A stretch of DNA of 64,000 nucleotides, taken from the NCBI RefSeq assembly GCF_014698505.1, contig NZ_JACJTD010000034.1, positions 1 to 64,000 of the forward strand, in the 5' to 3' direction. The position numbers and the translations under genes were made by a program. This document shows positions 26,631-35,549 of this stretch, piece by piece. Under the pieces are notes generated by a model. It was not told where the DNA came from. It saw nothing but the letters and a program-made list of their open reading frames with translations, and searched no databases. Each line of letters begins with the position of its first letter. The stretch's first letter is position 1. Source of the stretch: Nostoc foliaceum FACHB-393 (lineage in GTDB: Bacteria > Cyanobacteriota > Cyanobacteriia > Cyanobacteriales > Nostocaceae).

Positions 26631-27659
26631 TTAAATTTCTTTCAAGCAGTGATTAATTTTAATTTGCAGTTTTTCTCGTAATTGTTGTGCCTGCCGATAA
26701 ACCACTGTAAGCCCTTTGTTTGAATTGGACAATTCTTTTAGTTCTAAAGGCTGAATAAAGTAACGCAGGCGAGTTCTCATTGCCCAAATTCCCATTGAAG
26801 GAAACAAAATTAAGACAAGCATTAAAGGTGAGAAAGGCAAAAATGGTAATTTGACTAGTCGTTGCAATTTCTGGAAATTAACAGCCCAAGGATGTAAAGA
26901 TTCACTGCCAATGCAAACTACTGGGAGAATGGAAATTTGATAGCGATCGCTCAACTTAATAAAACTCACATCAAACTTTTCTATTTGATAGCGTCTCCTC
27001 CAACCTTTTAGAGGGCCGCGGATGCCTTCGGGTGCATATAAGATAATTTCACCTTGGGCAATAGCTGCTTCAAAATCGTCTAATTTTGCTCGCACACCAC
27101 CCAAAACCTGTGACCATTTGGGTGGTAACCACCAAATTACCCAAGGATGCTCAAATAATGCTGGACTTGCTACGGGTTGTATTACCCATCCTCTAGTTTC
27201 ACCTAATAAGTAGCCCAAGGTCAAAAAATCCCAAGGAAAACACATGCCTGCATGATTCATTGCCACAATCAATGGCCCTGTTTGCGGCAAGTTTTCGACT
27301 TGTTGTAATTCTCCACGAAAATAGTATTTAACGATCGGACCGAGAACTTCTTGGCGAAAAGCTTGTTGATATTTGGGATCAAATTCACCAACTTCTGTAC
27401 GGGGTGAACGAAAACCAAGACGCAACCAACGAATCAGTATCGCCAGATAAAATCCGCCAGGAATTAAAAATAATCCATATTCCAGCCAATTCCAACCGTC
27501 TAAATCTGTGTGATAGTGCTGCCAATGGCGGTTGAATAAAATTAGCCAGCCTGGAGGATACCAAAGACAAAACCAATCAAACCAGCTAAATATATAGCCT
27601 TCACCTGGTGCATTTTCCAGTTGAGTGTTGAGGAGGTTTTCAGAGTGTTGGTTAATCAA
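26631..27659 (-). CDS. Lysophospholipid acyltransferase (PlsC-like) family protein
   Basis: A 342-residue protein with hydrophobic segments near the N terminus (about 30-50, 62-80) and another near 275-292. The acyltransferase core is seen as LIVAMNHAGMCFPWDF (motif I), GVRAKLDDFEAAI, APEGIRGPLKGW (motif III) and ILPVVCIGSES (motif IV). Motif I deviates from the usual HX4D: the Asp follows the His after seven residues. TTG start, with no better candidate upstream of the conserved part. Likely acts on membrane lipids; acyl donor and acceptor are unknown. Confidence 0.7.
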   Translation of the reverse strand: MINQHSENLLNTQLENAPGEGYIFSWFDWFCLWYPPGWLILFNRHWQHYHTDLDGWNWLEYGLFLIPGGFYLAILIRWLRLGFRSPRTEVGEFDPKYQQAFRQEVLGPIVKYYFRGELQQVENLPQTGPLIVAMNHAGMCFPWDFLTLGYLLGETRGWVIQPVASPALFEHPWVIWWLPPKWSQVLGGVRAKLDDFEAAIAQGEIILYAPEGIRGPLKGWRRRYQIEKFDVSFIKLSDRYQISILPVVCIGSESLHPWAVNFQKLQRLVKLPFLPFSPLMLVLILFPSMGIWAMRTRLRYFIQPLELKELSNSNKGLTVVYRQAQQLREKLQIKINHCLKEI

Positions 27660-28436
27660 AATAGTGATATAGATTAGGCAAAAATTTTGATTTAAATCTT
27701 ATCATAGCTTTACAGCTTGGCTATTGGCATCTCACCAAAGAAGTAAAATTAACTACATATATTGAGAAGCATTTTAGATAATTTTGCCAAAATTAGGGAT
27801 AATTTGGAAAAACTTATCAGTACAAAGTATTACAAAAAACTAATGTATCCAGAGTAACTTTATAGCAATTCTCATTTAAATAAGGAATACAAAAATATTG
27901 TGTCCCTACGAGTATCTGTGTTCATTGTGAAAATTAGTTTGTTTAACGTAGACGCATAGCGGCTTGCCACAGGCTACGCACAGAGCACTTACTCCTACGA
28001 TGAAGCAAGCTACGCGCAGCATCTCGTAGAGGAGTATAGAAAAAGAAGATTTCAGAAATGATTTAAAATTGCTGTTTATAAATATGACAATGTAACGCAT
28101 CACCCATAGATTTTTGGCAGTGTGTGATGCTTGAAAATGCTCAAAACTCTTAAGATGATACTATTCCCCCATCAAATATGTAGCAAAACTTAATATTTAT
28201 TTTATAGTTAACTTTTACAGTTCTTCTGTCCCAACAAATGTTGGTTGCACCATCTTAAAATAGTAGCCAGTTATCAGAAGTATGCTGGAAAACTTAAATC
28301 AGTGAACAGTAATTAATGAAGCTAATAACTAATATCAGTTTTCCACCAAAAGATGAAATTGATAACAACTAATGACTGTTTAAATTCTTCCTCAAGCTGG
28401 AGACAAATGGCGAGACATGTGTCCTAACCTTCCTAT
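27660..28436. other. Long intergenic region
   Basis: About 780 bp with no supported gene. Around 27950-28035 it holds repeat sequence with blocks CTACGCGCAGCATCTCGTAG and GGCTTGCCACAGGCTACG, related to blocks near 21590. The right part should carry the promoter of the XRE operon. Confidence 0.5.
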
Positions 28437-28691
28437 ATGGAAGTAGAAAAACCACTAAAAATTTCAGATTTCATCCGTGAACTTCGGCAGCAACTCGATC
28501 TGTCTCAGGAAAAGTTTGCAGCCAAGTTGGGAGTTTCCCTGCGAACAGTCAATCGTTGGGAGAACGGATCTACAGTGCCTTCACAGATGGCACTAAAGCT
28601 AATTGAAGAAATGTTACAGAAAATGGGCGAATCAGGCAAAAGACTACTGAACGAGTATCTCCTAAAAGCGGAGCAACGGGAGGACTCTTAA
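28437..28691 (+). CDS. XRE family helix-turn-helix transcriptional regulator
   Basis: An 84-residue protein consisting mostly of one DNA-binding domain: FIRELRQQLDLSQEKFAAKL followed by GVSLRTVNRWENGSTVPS, a textbook Cro/CI-type helix-turn-helix at about residues 10-60. The C-terminal 25 residues are helical (EEMLQKMGESGKRLLNEYLL). The stop codon is separated by one base from the start of the hybrid kinase gene, so the two are translationally coupled. It may control its own operon (inference). Confidence 0.9.
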   Translation: MEVEKPLKISDFIRELRQQLDLSQEKFAAKLGVSLRTVNRWENGSTVPSQMALKLIEEMLQKMGESGKRLLNEYLLKAEQREDS

Positions 28692-28692
28692 G

Positions 28693-31600
28693 ATGATCGT
28701 GAAAGTACCCGAAAAAATTTTGATGATGCGTTCTTGGTTACTAACCTATGGTGTGATGATTCTGGTAGTCATAGCGGCGCTGCTGCTGACGCAACTATTG
28801 CTGCCAGTCTTCGAGCCGAACGTATTTGCATTATTTTATGCTGCCGTGGCAATCAGTGCTTGGTATGGTGGCATGGGACTTGGAGTGCTAGCGATCGCTC
28901 TTTCTGTTACAACTTCTCTCTATTTTTTGATCGAGCCAGTCTACTCGTTCGATTTCCTCAGCCTGCATGTCTTAGTACAATTAACTACATTCTCACTAGT
29001 TTCCTTCTTAATTACCGCCCTCTCTTCAGAGTTGCGAACTGCTAGACGCAAGGCAGAGACAAGCCTAAAATTGTTGCAAAATAGCGAAATGCGGTTTAGC
29101 CGACTGGCAGAATCCAACATCATTGGAGTTATCGTCACTGACATGAAGAACGGCTCCATTATAGAAACCAATGATGCTTTTCTAAAAATGGTCGGCTATA
29201 CGCGAGAAGATTTATCCGCTAACCAGATGAACTGGCGCGAGATTACCCCGCCTGAGTATCTTTTTTTGAGTGAGCGTTCAGTGGAAGAACTTAGAACGGT
29301 CGGAGTCTGTAAACCCTTTGAGAAGGAATACATCCGCAAAGATGGTACAAGAGTTACCGTTTTGCTTGGTTCTGTGCTGTTAGAAGAGACCAAAGAAACG
29401 GTTATTGGCTTCGTTGTTGATTTGAGCGAACAGCAAGCTGCGCTACGCGAACGCCAGCAAGCCGAACAAAGTTTGCGGGAGAAGGAAGAACGCCTAAGAT
29501 TAGCTAACGAGCGTTTTGAGTTAGCAGCATCTGCGGTTAATTGTCTGATTTATGACTGGAATATAGAACAGGATACAGTTGATAGAACCGAGGGTTTAAC
29601 CAGAATATTGGGCTATTCCCTCGATATTGCTGAACCAACAGGTAATTGGTGGCGTGAGCTTGTTCATCCAGAAGATTTACAGCGTGTACAAGAGGAGGCG
29701 GCGATCGCTTTAGCAAATGGCGATCGCTATGCTGCCGAGTATCGCATTCGCAACCAGGATAATCAGTACATCTATATATTGGATCAGGGAATAGTCGCGC
29801 AACGGGATGCTGAGGGAAAACCAATCCGTTTAGTTGGCAGCACTACAGATATCAGCGAACGCAAGCAAGCAGAGAAGGCAATTCAAGCAAGTGAAGAACG
29901 CCTCAGGAGTTTTGTCAAAGCGAATATAGTTGGCATTCTCTTCGGTGATGTCAATGGTGGTATAACTGAAGCCAACGACGAGTTCTTGCGAATTGTAGGC
30001 TATACCCAAGCAGATATCCAGGCTGGTAGACTACGCTGGACTGATATCACACCTCATGAGTACCAATATTTAGATGAACTGGCGATTGCCGAAGCAACAG
30101 CGAAGGGAACCTGTACTCCATATGAAAAGGAATGTATTCGCAAGGATGGTTCCACTGTCCCAGTTGTAGTTGGCTACTCTCTGTTAGGAGAATCTCGGCA
30201 GAACTCAGTTGCATTCATTCTTGATATTAGTGATCTCAAGCAAGCTAAAAAAGCTCTGAGTCAGAGTCAAGAGCAATTTCAAGCTTTTATGGACAATATT
30301 CCAGCCGCAGCATGGATTACAAATGCAAACGGACGTGTACTTTACCTCAGTCCAACTTATCTGAGCACATTCAATTTAGCAACAAATAAGGCGATCAATA
30401 AAAACATTTTTGATCTATACTCAGCCCAAATCACTCAACCCTTCCTCGATAACATTAGAATGGTTGCCCAAACAAATCAGGTTGTGGAAACGATCGAGTC
30501 TGCCCCACGCATAGATGGCACCCTCGGCGAATTTTTGGTATATAAGTTTCCCATTGCAGATGCATCTGGGCAACGCCTAGTAGGAGGGGTTGCAGTTGAC
30601 ATCACCGAACGCGAACGCGTCCTGCGTGAACGCCAGCTTGCAGAACAAGCTTTGCAAGAGCGCAGTGAAAGACTCAAACTGCTCTCTGAAACAACCAGTG
30701 ATTTGCTTTCAACTGAGCGCCCCTTGGATCTAATGAACAGCTTGTTTAGCAAACTCTCGGCGCAGATGGATTTGCATTTTTTCTTCCACTATCTAACTGA
30801 GACGCACGAAAATAAGCAGAAACTTCGATTAGTGGCTTGGAATGGCATTACTGATGAAGTATTTCAAGCAGTTGAATACCTGGAATTTAATCAAGGGATG
30901 TGCGGACTAGTAGCGCAAGAACGCCGTCAAATCGTCGTCAATGATGTGCCGCACTCTACCCATCCAAATGCCCAGATCCTCAATGCTTTGGAAATCACAG
31001 CCTATGCAGGTCAACCGTTAATTGCTCAGGGAAAGCTGCTTGGTGTCCTCTCCTTTGCCAGTCGCACCCGTACTCACTTTACTTCTGGGGAAATTGCCCT
31101 GCTGCAAGCAACTTCCGATCAGGTGGCGGTTGCTCTAGAACGCGCTCAGTTAATGGATTCGTTACAGCAGCAAAAAGAGCAATTGGTTCAAGCTAATCGG
31201 ATCAAAGATGAATTTTTGGCGGTGCTTTCCCACGAACTTCGCACGCCGCTAAACCCGATCCTGGGATGGTCGAAGTTACTGCAAACTAAAAAATATGATG
31301 AAGCAACCACCACTCGCGCTCTCGAAACCATTGAGCGTAATGCCAAGCTTCAGACCCAACTAATTGAAGATTTGCTGGATGTCTCTCGCATTTTACAAGG
31401 TAAACTTAGTCTGAATATTGCTCCTGTGAATTTGGAAACTGCGATCGCATCTGCAATAGAAACTGTGAGTCTAGCCGCCCAAGCCAAATCTATCAATTTG
31501 CGATTTACGATTTTAGATTTTGGATTAGAAAATCCTGACACAAATTTAGAATCTATCGATTTTAACCAGCAAGCTGACAATCTAAAATCCCAAATCCAAG

Positions 31601-32451
31601 TTGCGCTTCCAGCGTACCAAAGGTGCGGCTCAAAATTCTTAGTAACTGGTGATTCAGGTCGCTTACAGCAAGTTATCTGGAATTTACTTTCCAATGCTAT
31701 TAAGTTTACGCCCCAAGGTGGAAAGGTAGAAATCAGTTTACAGTCACTTGGTTCTCAGGCTCAACTGCGAGTTAGTGATACAGGGAAGGGAATTAGCCCA
31801 GATTTTTTACCCTATGTATTTGACTACTTCCGACAAGCTGATGGTGCAACTACCAGAAAATTTGGCGGACTGGGATTAGGATTAGCTATTGTTCGTCACA
31901 TCGTAGAGCTACATGGCGGCACAGTTAAGGCAGAAAGTTTAGGCGAAGAACAAGGAGCAACCTTTACAGTCATGCTACCGCTGATCGAGATTCATCTCAA
32001 TAACCAACAGATTGATAAACAACTTGATGATTCGCCCAATCTAAATGGGGTGAAAGTTCTGCTTGTAGATGATGAGCGTGATACGCGAGAGTTAATTGCT
32101 TTCATTCTGGAGCAGTCTGGCGCGGTAGTAATTCAGGCAGCATCAGCTATGGAAGCATTACAAGCTATGCCTCAGTTCCAGCCAAATCTGCTGTTAAGCG
32201 ACATTGGAATGCCGGAATTAGACGGCTATATGCTGATGCGTCAAATTAGAGCTATGCCACCAGAGATGGGAGGGACAATTCCAGCGATCGCTCTCACAGC
32301 TTACGCCGCTGAGGCAGATTACCAACAGGCAATTGCCGCAGGATTTGGGCAGCATATCACTAAGCCAGTGGAGCCTGCCAAGTTACTTCGAGCGATCGCT
32401 AACCTAATTTATACTAGCAATCTGCAAACTAGTACAACACGCTGTAAATAG
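28693..32451 (+). CDS. Hybrid sensor histidine kinase (DUF4118-PAS x4-GAF-HisKA-HATPase-REC)
   Basis: A 1252-residue membrane kinase. The N terminus has a KdpD-like four-helix module (about 15-110), then PAS domains at about 128-250, 270-395, 400-520 and 522-642, a GAF domain (about 665-820), HisKA with SHELRTPLNPILGW (His about 847), HATPase with NAIKFTPQGGK and GGLGLGLAIVRHIVELHGG, and a receiver domain with LLLSDIGMP (Asp about 1170) and ITKP (Lys). Between HisKA and HATPase about 40 residues (near 937-978) look like translated intergenic repeat. Coupled to the XRE gene before it and to the HpxZ-like gene 7 nt after it. Signal unknown. Confidence 0.93.
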   Translation: MIVKVPEKILMMRSWLLTYGVMILVVIAALLLTQLLLPVFEPNVFALFYAAVAISAWYGGMGLGVLAIALSVTTSLYFLIEPVYSFDFLSLHVLVQLTTFSLVSFLITALSSELRTARRKAETSLKLLQNSEMRFSRLAESNIIGVIVTDMKNGSIIETNDAFLKMVGYTREDLSANQMNWREITPPEYLFLSERSVEELRTVGVCKPFEKEYIRKDGTRVTVLLGSVLLEETKETVIGFVVDLSEQQAALRERQQAEQSLREKEERLRLANERFELAASAVNCLIYDWNIEQDTVDRTEGLTRILGYSLDIAEPTGNWWRELVHPEDLQRVQEEAAIALANGDRYAAEYRIRNQDNQYIYILDQGIVAQRDAEGKPIRLVGSTTDISERKQAEKAIQASEERLRSFVKANIVGILFGDVNGGITEANDEFLRIVGYTQADIQAGRLRWTDITPHEYQYLDELAIAEATAKGTCTPYEKECIRKDGSTVPVVVGYSLLGESRQNSVAFILDISDLKQAKKALSQSQEQFQAFMDNIPAAAWITNANGRVLYLSPTYLSTFNLATNKAINKNIFDLYSAQITQPFLDNIRMVAQTNQVVETIESAPRIDGTLGEFLVYKFPIADASGQRLVGGVAVDITERERVLRERQLAEQALQERSERLKLLSETTSDLLSTERPLDLMNSLFSKLSAQMDLHFFFHYLTETHENKQKLRLVAWNGITDEVFQAVEYLEFNQGMCGLVAQERRQIVVNDVPHSTHPNAQILNALEITAYAGQPLIAQGKLLGVLSFASRTRTHFTSGEIALLQATSDQVAVALERAQLMDSLQQQKEQLVQANRIKDEFLAVLSHELRTPLNPILGWSKLLQTKKYDEATTTRALETIERNAKLQTQLIEDLLDVSRILQGKLSLNIAPVNLETAIASAIETVSLAAQAKSINLRFTILDFGLENPDTNLESIDFNQQADNLKSQIQVALPAYQRCGSKFLVTGDSGRLQQVIWNLLSNAIKFTPQGGKVEISLQSLGSQAQLRVSDTGKGISPDFLPYVFDYFRQADGATTRKFGGLGLGLAIVRHIVELHGGTVKAESLGEEQGATFTVMLPLIEIHLNNQQIDKQLDDSPNLNGVKVLLVDDERDTRELIAFILEQSGAVVIQAASAMEALQAMPQFQPNLLLSDIGMPELDGYMLMRQIRAMPPEMGGTIPAIALTAYAAEADYQQAIAAGFGQHITKPVEPAKLLRAIANLIYTSNLQTSTTRCK
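31500..31612 (+). repeat. Intergenic-type repeat captured inside kinase gene
   Basis: GATTTTAGATTTTGGATT near 31509-31526 is largely the reverse complement of AATCTAAAATCCCAAATCC near 31579-31597. This AT-rich motif is typical of intergenic repeats of these genomes. Here it is in frame and adds about 38 residues between HisKA and HATPase. Confidence 0.6.
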
Positions 32452-32458
32452 AGTAACC

Positions 32459-32845
32459 ATGACTAACGTAAATGACTCTGCCGTTGTAGCTGAAGTAACT
32501 GATTTGTACCTCAAATATGAAGAAGCTCTTTGTAATAATAATTTGGAAGTGATGGATACCTTGTTTTGGGATGCGCCCGACGTAGTGCGGTTCGGGATCT
32601 CAGAAAACCTCTATGGCGGCGATGAAATTCGTAACTTTCGCCAGAATCGTCCAAACCCAAAAATAGAGCGAGAAATCTCTAATCTCAAGATTGTAACCTT
32701 TGGGAAAGATTCAGCAACAGTGACTTTAGAGTTTCGTCGCAATATTAATGGTGTAGAGCGTTACGGGCGACAAAGCCAGACTTGGTACAGGTTTACTGAA
32801 GGATGGAAAGTGGTTTCAGCGCATGTTTCATTATTGCCAGTATGA
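32459..32845 (+). CDS. HpxZ/AtzH-like protein (DUF3225, NTF2-like fold)
   Basis: A 128-residue protein with the cone-shaped NTF2-like fold. Seen: VAEVTDLYLKYEEALCNNN, MDTLFWDAPDVVRFGISENL, YGGDEIRNFRQNR, VTLEFRRNINGVERYGRQSQ and WKVVSAHVSLLP. In Klebsiella and relatives HpxZ belongs to purine/oxalurate breakdown, but no hpx genes are nearby. Here it is the last gene of a XRE-kinase operon, so it might be a small-molecule binding partner of the signalling pathway (inference only). Confidence 0.8.
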   Translation: MTNVNDSAVVAEVTDLYLKYEEALCNNNLEVMDTLFWDAPDVVRFGISENLYGGDEIRNFRQNRPNPKIEREISNLKIVTFGKDSATVTLEFRRNINGVERYGRQSQTWYRFTEGWKVVSAHVSLLPV

Positions 32846-32871
32846 ATTTAAAGGTTTTAGATTCTCTCGTC

Positions 32872-33942
32872 TCAATCTCCCTTGTCCCCAGTCTTTAACA
32901 AATAAATTAGTGCCTCTATTAAAGCCTGATTTTGCTCATCAGTACCAACAGTAATGCGTAATTTATCATCTAATTCAGGCTGTTTGAAGTAGCGAATTAA
33001 AATTCCCCGTTCCTTCAACTTTTGATAGAGATATTCTGCATTTCCTTCTCTTGGCTGTGCCAGCAAAAAGTTAGCTTGAGAATTCCAAACATGAAAACCT
33101 AATTGTTTCAAGTCTGTTGCTAACTTAGTCCGTGAAGCCTTAATTTTTGCTACACAAGCATTTTTATAAGCTTGGTCAGTGATGGCAGCCGTGCCAATTG
33201 CACAAGCGATCGCATCAATGTTATAGCTATCCTTTACCTTAAACAATCCCTGCAACAGTTTGGGATTTGCGACTCCAAACCCCAGCCGCAATCCTGCCAA
33301 TGAGTACCCTTTGGAAAGTGTGCGAATTACGATGACGTTTTCGTATTCCTTGACCAAAGCCAATGTATTCTCTTCAGTAAAATCTACATATGCTTCATCA
33401 ATCACTAAAACTCCAGATAACTGGCTGGCTAATTTTCGCAGTTCATCTGTTGCCACCACATGCCCTGATGGACTATTTGGCGACGCAATGAATGTCACAC
33501 ATCCATTGGCAGCAACCAGTTCTTCCAAAGGTAAACTGTAGTCTTGGCTGTAGGAAATCTCAGTAATTTCCGCGTCTTGTGTTTCTGTTAAGGTTCGATA
33601 TAGCACGTAAGTTGGCATTGGATAAACCACCTTTTTGCCAGGTTCTGCACAGGCTCGAATTACTACGCTCAACAATTCGTCACTGCCATTTCCTACAATG
33701 ATCCAATCGCTAGGAACTCCTAAAATTTTACTTGCAGCTTGACGGAACTCCTCCCCGAAAGGTTCTGGATACCGCCGCAACCGCTCCCCATCAATATTTT
33801 GTAGCGCGGCAAGCGCCGCAGGCGAAGGAGGATAGGGATTCTCGTTGCTGTTAAGTTTGATAATCTGTGTACCGCGTTGGGGCTGCTCACCGGGAATGTA
33901 GCTAGCCATTGCATTAACATTGGAGCGAAAGTAGTTGGTCAT
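32872..33942 (-). CDS. hisC: Histidinol-phosphate aminotransferase
   Basis: A PLP-dependent fold-type I transaminase of histidine biosynthesis, 356 residues. Seen: IIKLNSNENPYPPSP (substrate loop), VGNGSDELLSVVIRA, YPMPTYVLYRTL, FIASPNSPSGH, LVIDEAYVDFTEEN and the PLP lysine in RTLSKGYSLAGLRLGFG. It converges on the HpxZ-like gene and is not with other his genes. Broad-specificity paralogues exist in cyanobacteria, so a second role in aromatic amino-acid transamination cannot be excluded. Confidence 0.93.
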   Translation of the reverse strand: MTNYFRSNVNAMASYIPGEQPQRGTQIIKLNSNENPYPPSPAALAALQNIDGERLRRYPEPFGEEFRQAASKILGVPSDWIIVGNGSDELLSVVIRACAEPGKKVVYPMPTYVLYRTLTETQDAEITEISYSQDYSLPLEELVAANGCVTFIASPNSPSGHVVATDELRKLASQLSGVLVIDEAYVDFTEENTLALVKEYENVIVIRTLSKGYSLAGLRLGFGVANPKLLQGLFKVKDSYNIDAIACAIGTAAITDQAYKNACVAKIKASRTKLATDLKQLGFHVWNSQANFLLAQPREGNAEYLYQKLKERGILIRYFKQPELDDKLRITVGTDEQNQALIEALIYLLKTGDKGD

Positions 33943-33970
33943 AGAGCATGGAAAAAGATGACTGATGACT

Positions 33971-34104
33971 CAATACGGTTCGGATAAGGTTTTTTGATGA
34001 AAGTTATAGATCACAAAGACGCGATAAATCGCCGTCTTTACAATAATCAGTCCTTTGTAGAGACGGCGATTTATCGCGTCTCTTCCCTTAACCGAACCAT
34101 ATTG
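33971..34104. mobile_element. MITE-like element with 19-bp terminal and 21-bp internal inverted repeats
   Basis: The ends CAATACGGTTCGGATAAGG (33971-33989) and CCTTAACCGAACCATATTG (34086-34104) are inverted repeats with two mismatches. Inside, 34017-34037 and 34061-34081 form a perfect 21-bp inverted repeat (AGACGCGATAAATCGCCGTCT). GACTGATGACT-like heptamers flank both sides. It has no coding capacity. A relic of the internal palindrome, ACAGACGCGATTAATCGCGT, lies near 46617. Confidence 0.75.
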
Positions 34105-34190
34105 ACTGATGACTGATGACTGTTAACCGTCAACCGTCATCAGTCTTTCGTATTATCCCATCCTGTTTTAGAGGTGGGGATGAGCTTAAA

Positions 34191-34427
34191 AGTCTGTTGG
34201 TTCACAACACAAGTCTGTTGGTTCACAATACAAGTCTGTTGGTTCACAACACAAGTCTGTTGGTTCACAACACAAGTCTGTTGGTTCACAACACAAGTCT
34301 TTTGGTTCACAACACAAGTCTGTTGGTTCACAACACAAGTCTGTTGGTTCACAACACAAGTCTTTTGGTTCACAACACAAGTCTGTTGGTTCACAACACA
34401 AGTCTATTTGTTCACAACACAAGTCCA
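34191..34427 (+). repeat. 21-bp tandem array 1, upstream of small coiled-coil gene
   Basis: Eleven complete head-to-tail copies of a 21-bp unit (AGTCTGTTGGTTCACAACACA), from 34191 to 34421, plus a 6-base partial copy. Copies differ by only one or two substitutions. Each unit holds a dyad TGTTG-N5-CAACA. A period of 21 bp equals two helical turns, so all units face the same side of DNA. The array ends 154 nt before the gene at 34581. The array is open in several frames simply because the unit length is a multiple of three and lacks stops. Confidence 0.95.
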
Positions 34428-34580
34428 TTCTCAACGATTTATTGTCTTGCGTTGTATAATTACTGACCTAACAATCCAATCTTATTAAAAAAAATACCTT
34501 TTTTTGCCAGTTTTACTGAACCACAACATTGTCCTATTGAGACACTCTAGAAAGATAGGTTTAGTAAAAAGTATACATAG

Positions 34581-34973
34581 ATGCCACGCAAAAAAAGAAG
34601 CTCTCCTGTGCTGGAAAAAACTGAACAGAAAGTAATCGGATTTAAATCAATAGATTCCAGCCTTGACTTTGGTGATTCTATCAGTTTAAACAATTTAACC
34701 CAGTTAACCGGGCGACTCCGCAACCAGATTGACCAGTATAATATGATGCTCACCGCCCTTGACTCGGCAAAGGCAGAAATAGAAACCCTTGAAAAGACTA
34801 TTCGGGAAACTTCAGAACGCTTAGTCTGTGGTGTGGCGTTGAAGTATGGCAAAGACAGCCGGGAATATGAGATGACAGGTGGGGTACGCAAGAGCGATCG
34901 CATTCGTAAAGCCATCATTACCCGGTTAAAATCGACCGCAGACTCAAAAGCGGCTTCTCAACAGACGGCGTAA
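34581..34973 (+). CDS. Small coiled-coil protein of unknown function, paralogue 1
   Basis: A 130-residue soluble protein, family not recognised. It starts basic (MPRKKRSS), has a conserved IDSSLDFGDS segment, a coiled coil (about 40-85) and a C-terminal block GVALKYGKDSREYEM-GG-VRKSDRIRK that is nearly identical in the second copy at 56432-56860. The block is strongly charged, which fits nucleic-acid or protein binding. It is followed by a strong hairpin terminator, so it forms its own transcript upstream of the dynamin cluster. Preceded by a 21-bp tandem array, a feature shared with its paralogue. Confidence 0.8.
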   Translation: MPRKKRSSPVLEKTEQKVIGFKSIDSSLDFGDSISLNNLTQLTGRLRNQIDQYNMMLTALDSAKAEIETLEKTIRETSERLVCGVALKYGKDSREYEMTGGVRKSDRIRKAIITRLKSTADSKAASQQTA

Positions 34974-34981
34974 CGGGCAAC

Positions 34982-35016
34982 AAATAGGCATCATTTACGG
35001 TAAATGATGCCTATTT
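34982..35016 (+). terminator. Perfect 16-bp hairpin after coiled-coil gene
   Basis: AAATAGGCATCATTTA, loop CGG, then TAAATGATGCCTATTT, ending in a short T-rich tail, 9 nt after the stop codon. Good candidate for an intrinsic terminator. Confidence 0.75.
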
Positions 35017-35209
35017 CTTAGTAGTTGGCGCTTCGCTTTGGTTCTGGGAAGCAGGTGCATTTTGTGGTAGCTAACTCCAGCTTAAATTTAGCAGGCAATT
35101 AAAATAGTAATTTTACTGGGGTTATTAAATATTTGCGTAAGTTACGATACAGCATGATTAACGAGTAAATGCTGACATCTTTTCATTGTCTTAGACGGGG
35201 TGGATACCG

Positions 35210-35536
35210 ATGACATCTGAAAGCGATCGCCAAAAGGAACTTGAACAACGGGAACGGATATTACGAGAACGAGAAGTTGAATTGCGACTCCGGGAAATAG
35301 AAACTAACATCCATACTACCGATGCGGCTTTTCATCAAACTGTGAAGCATCAGCCAGAAAATTCCCAGAAACCTTGGATCAAAAAAGCGATTCTGGCTGG
35401 AAAGCTGTTTTCTCTTGGTGTAGTAACACTAGTTGCAGTGAGAATAGCCTCAGTGTTGGCTGGGTTTATTATTGTTGGTGCGCTGGGGTGGATGTCTTAC
35501 AAATTATTTTTGGAATCTAAAAAAACCAATCTTTAA
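35210..35536 (+). CDS. Small coiled-coil plus membrane-helix protein at head of dynamin cluster
   Basis: A 108-residue protein. The N-terminal 35 residues are a charged Glu/Arg coiled coil (QKELEQRERILREREVELRL). One or two hydrophobic helices (about 60-100, SLGVVTLVAVRIASVLAGF and IIVGALGWMSYKLFL) follow. The family is not recognised. The stop lies 13 nt before the BDLP ATG, so the genes are almost certainly co-transcribed. A membrane adaptor or recruiter for the dynamin is a reasonable guess. Confidence 0.75.
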   Translation: MTSESDRQKELEQRERILREREVELRLREIETNIHTTDAAFHQTVKHQPENSQKPWIKKAILAGKLFSLGVVTLVAVRIASVLAGFIIVGALGWMSYKLFLESKKTNL

Positions 35537-35549
35537 TAAAGGTGTAACT

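Noticed and set aside
34191..34421. CRISPR array
   Set aside because: Units are contiguous 21-mers with no unique spacers and no cas genes nearby.
34116..34466. Open frames across tandem array 1, translating as SLLVHNT heptads or CWFTTQ repeats
   Set aside because: Several frames on both strands are open because a 21-bp unit without stops stays open by arithmetic. No ribosome site and no similarity; treated as non-coding repeat.
35472..35549. Longer N terminus for BDLP
   Set aside because: It overlaps the preceding gene, lacks a ribosome site, and the known BDLP begins near the ATG at 35550.
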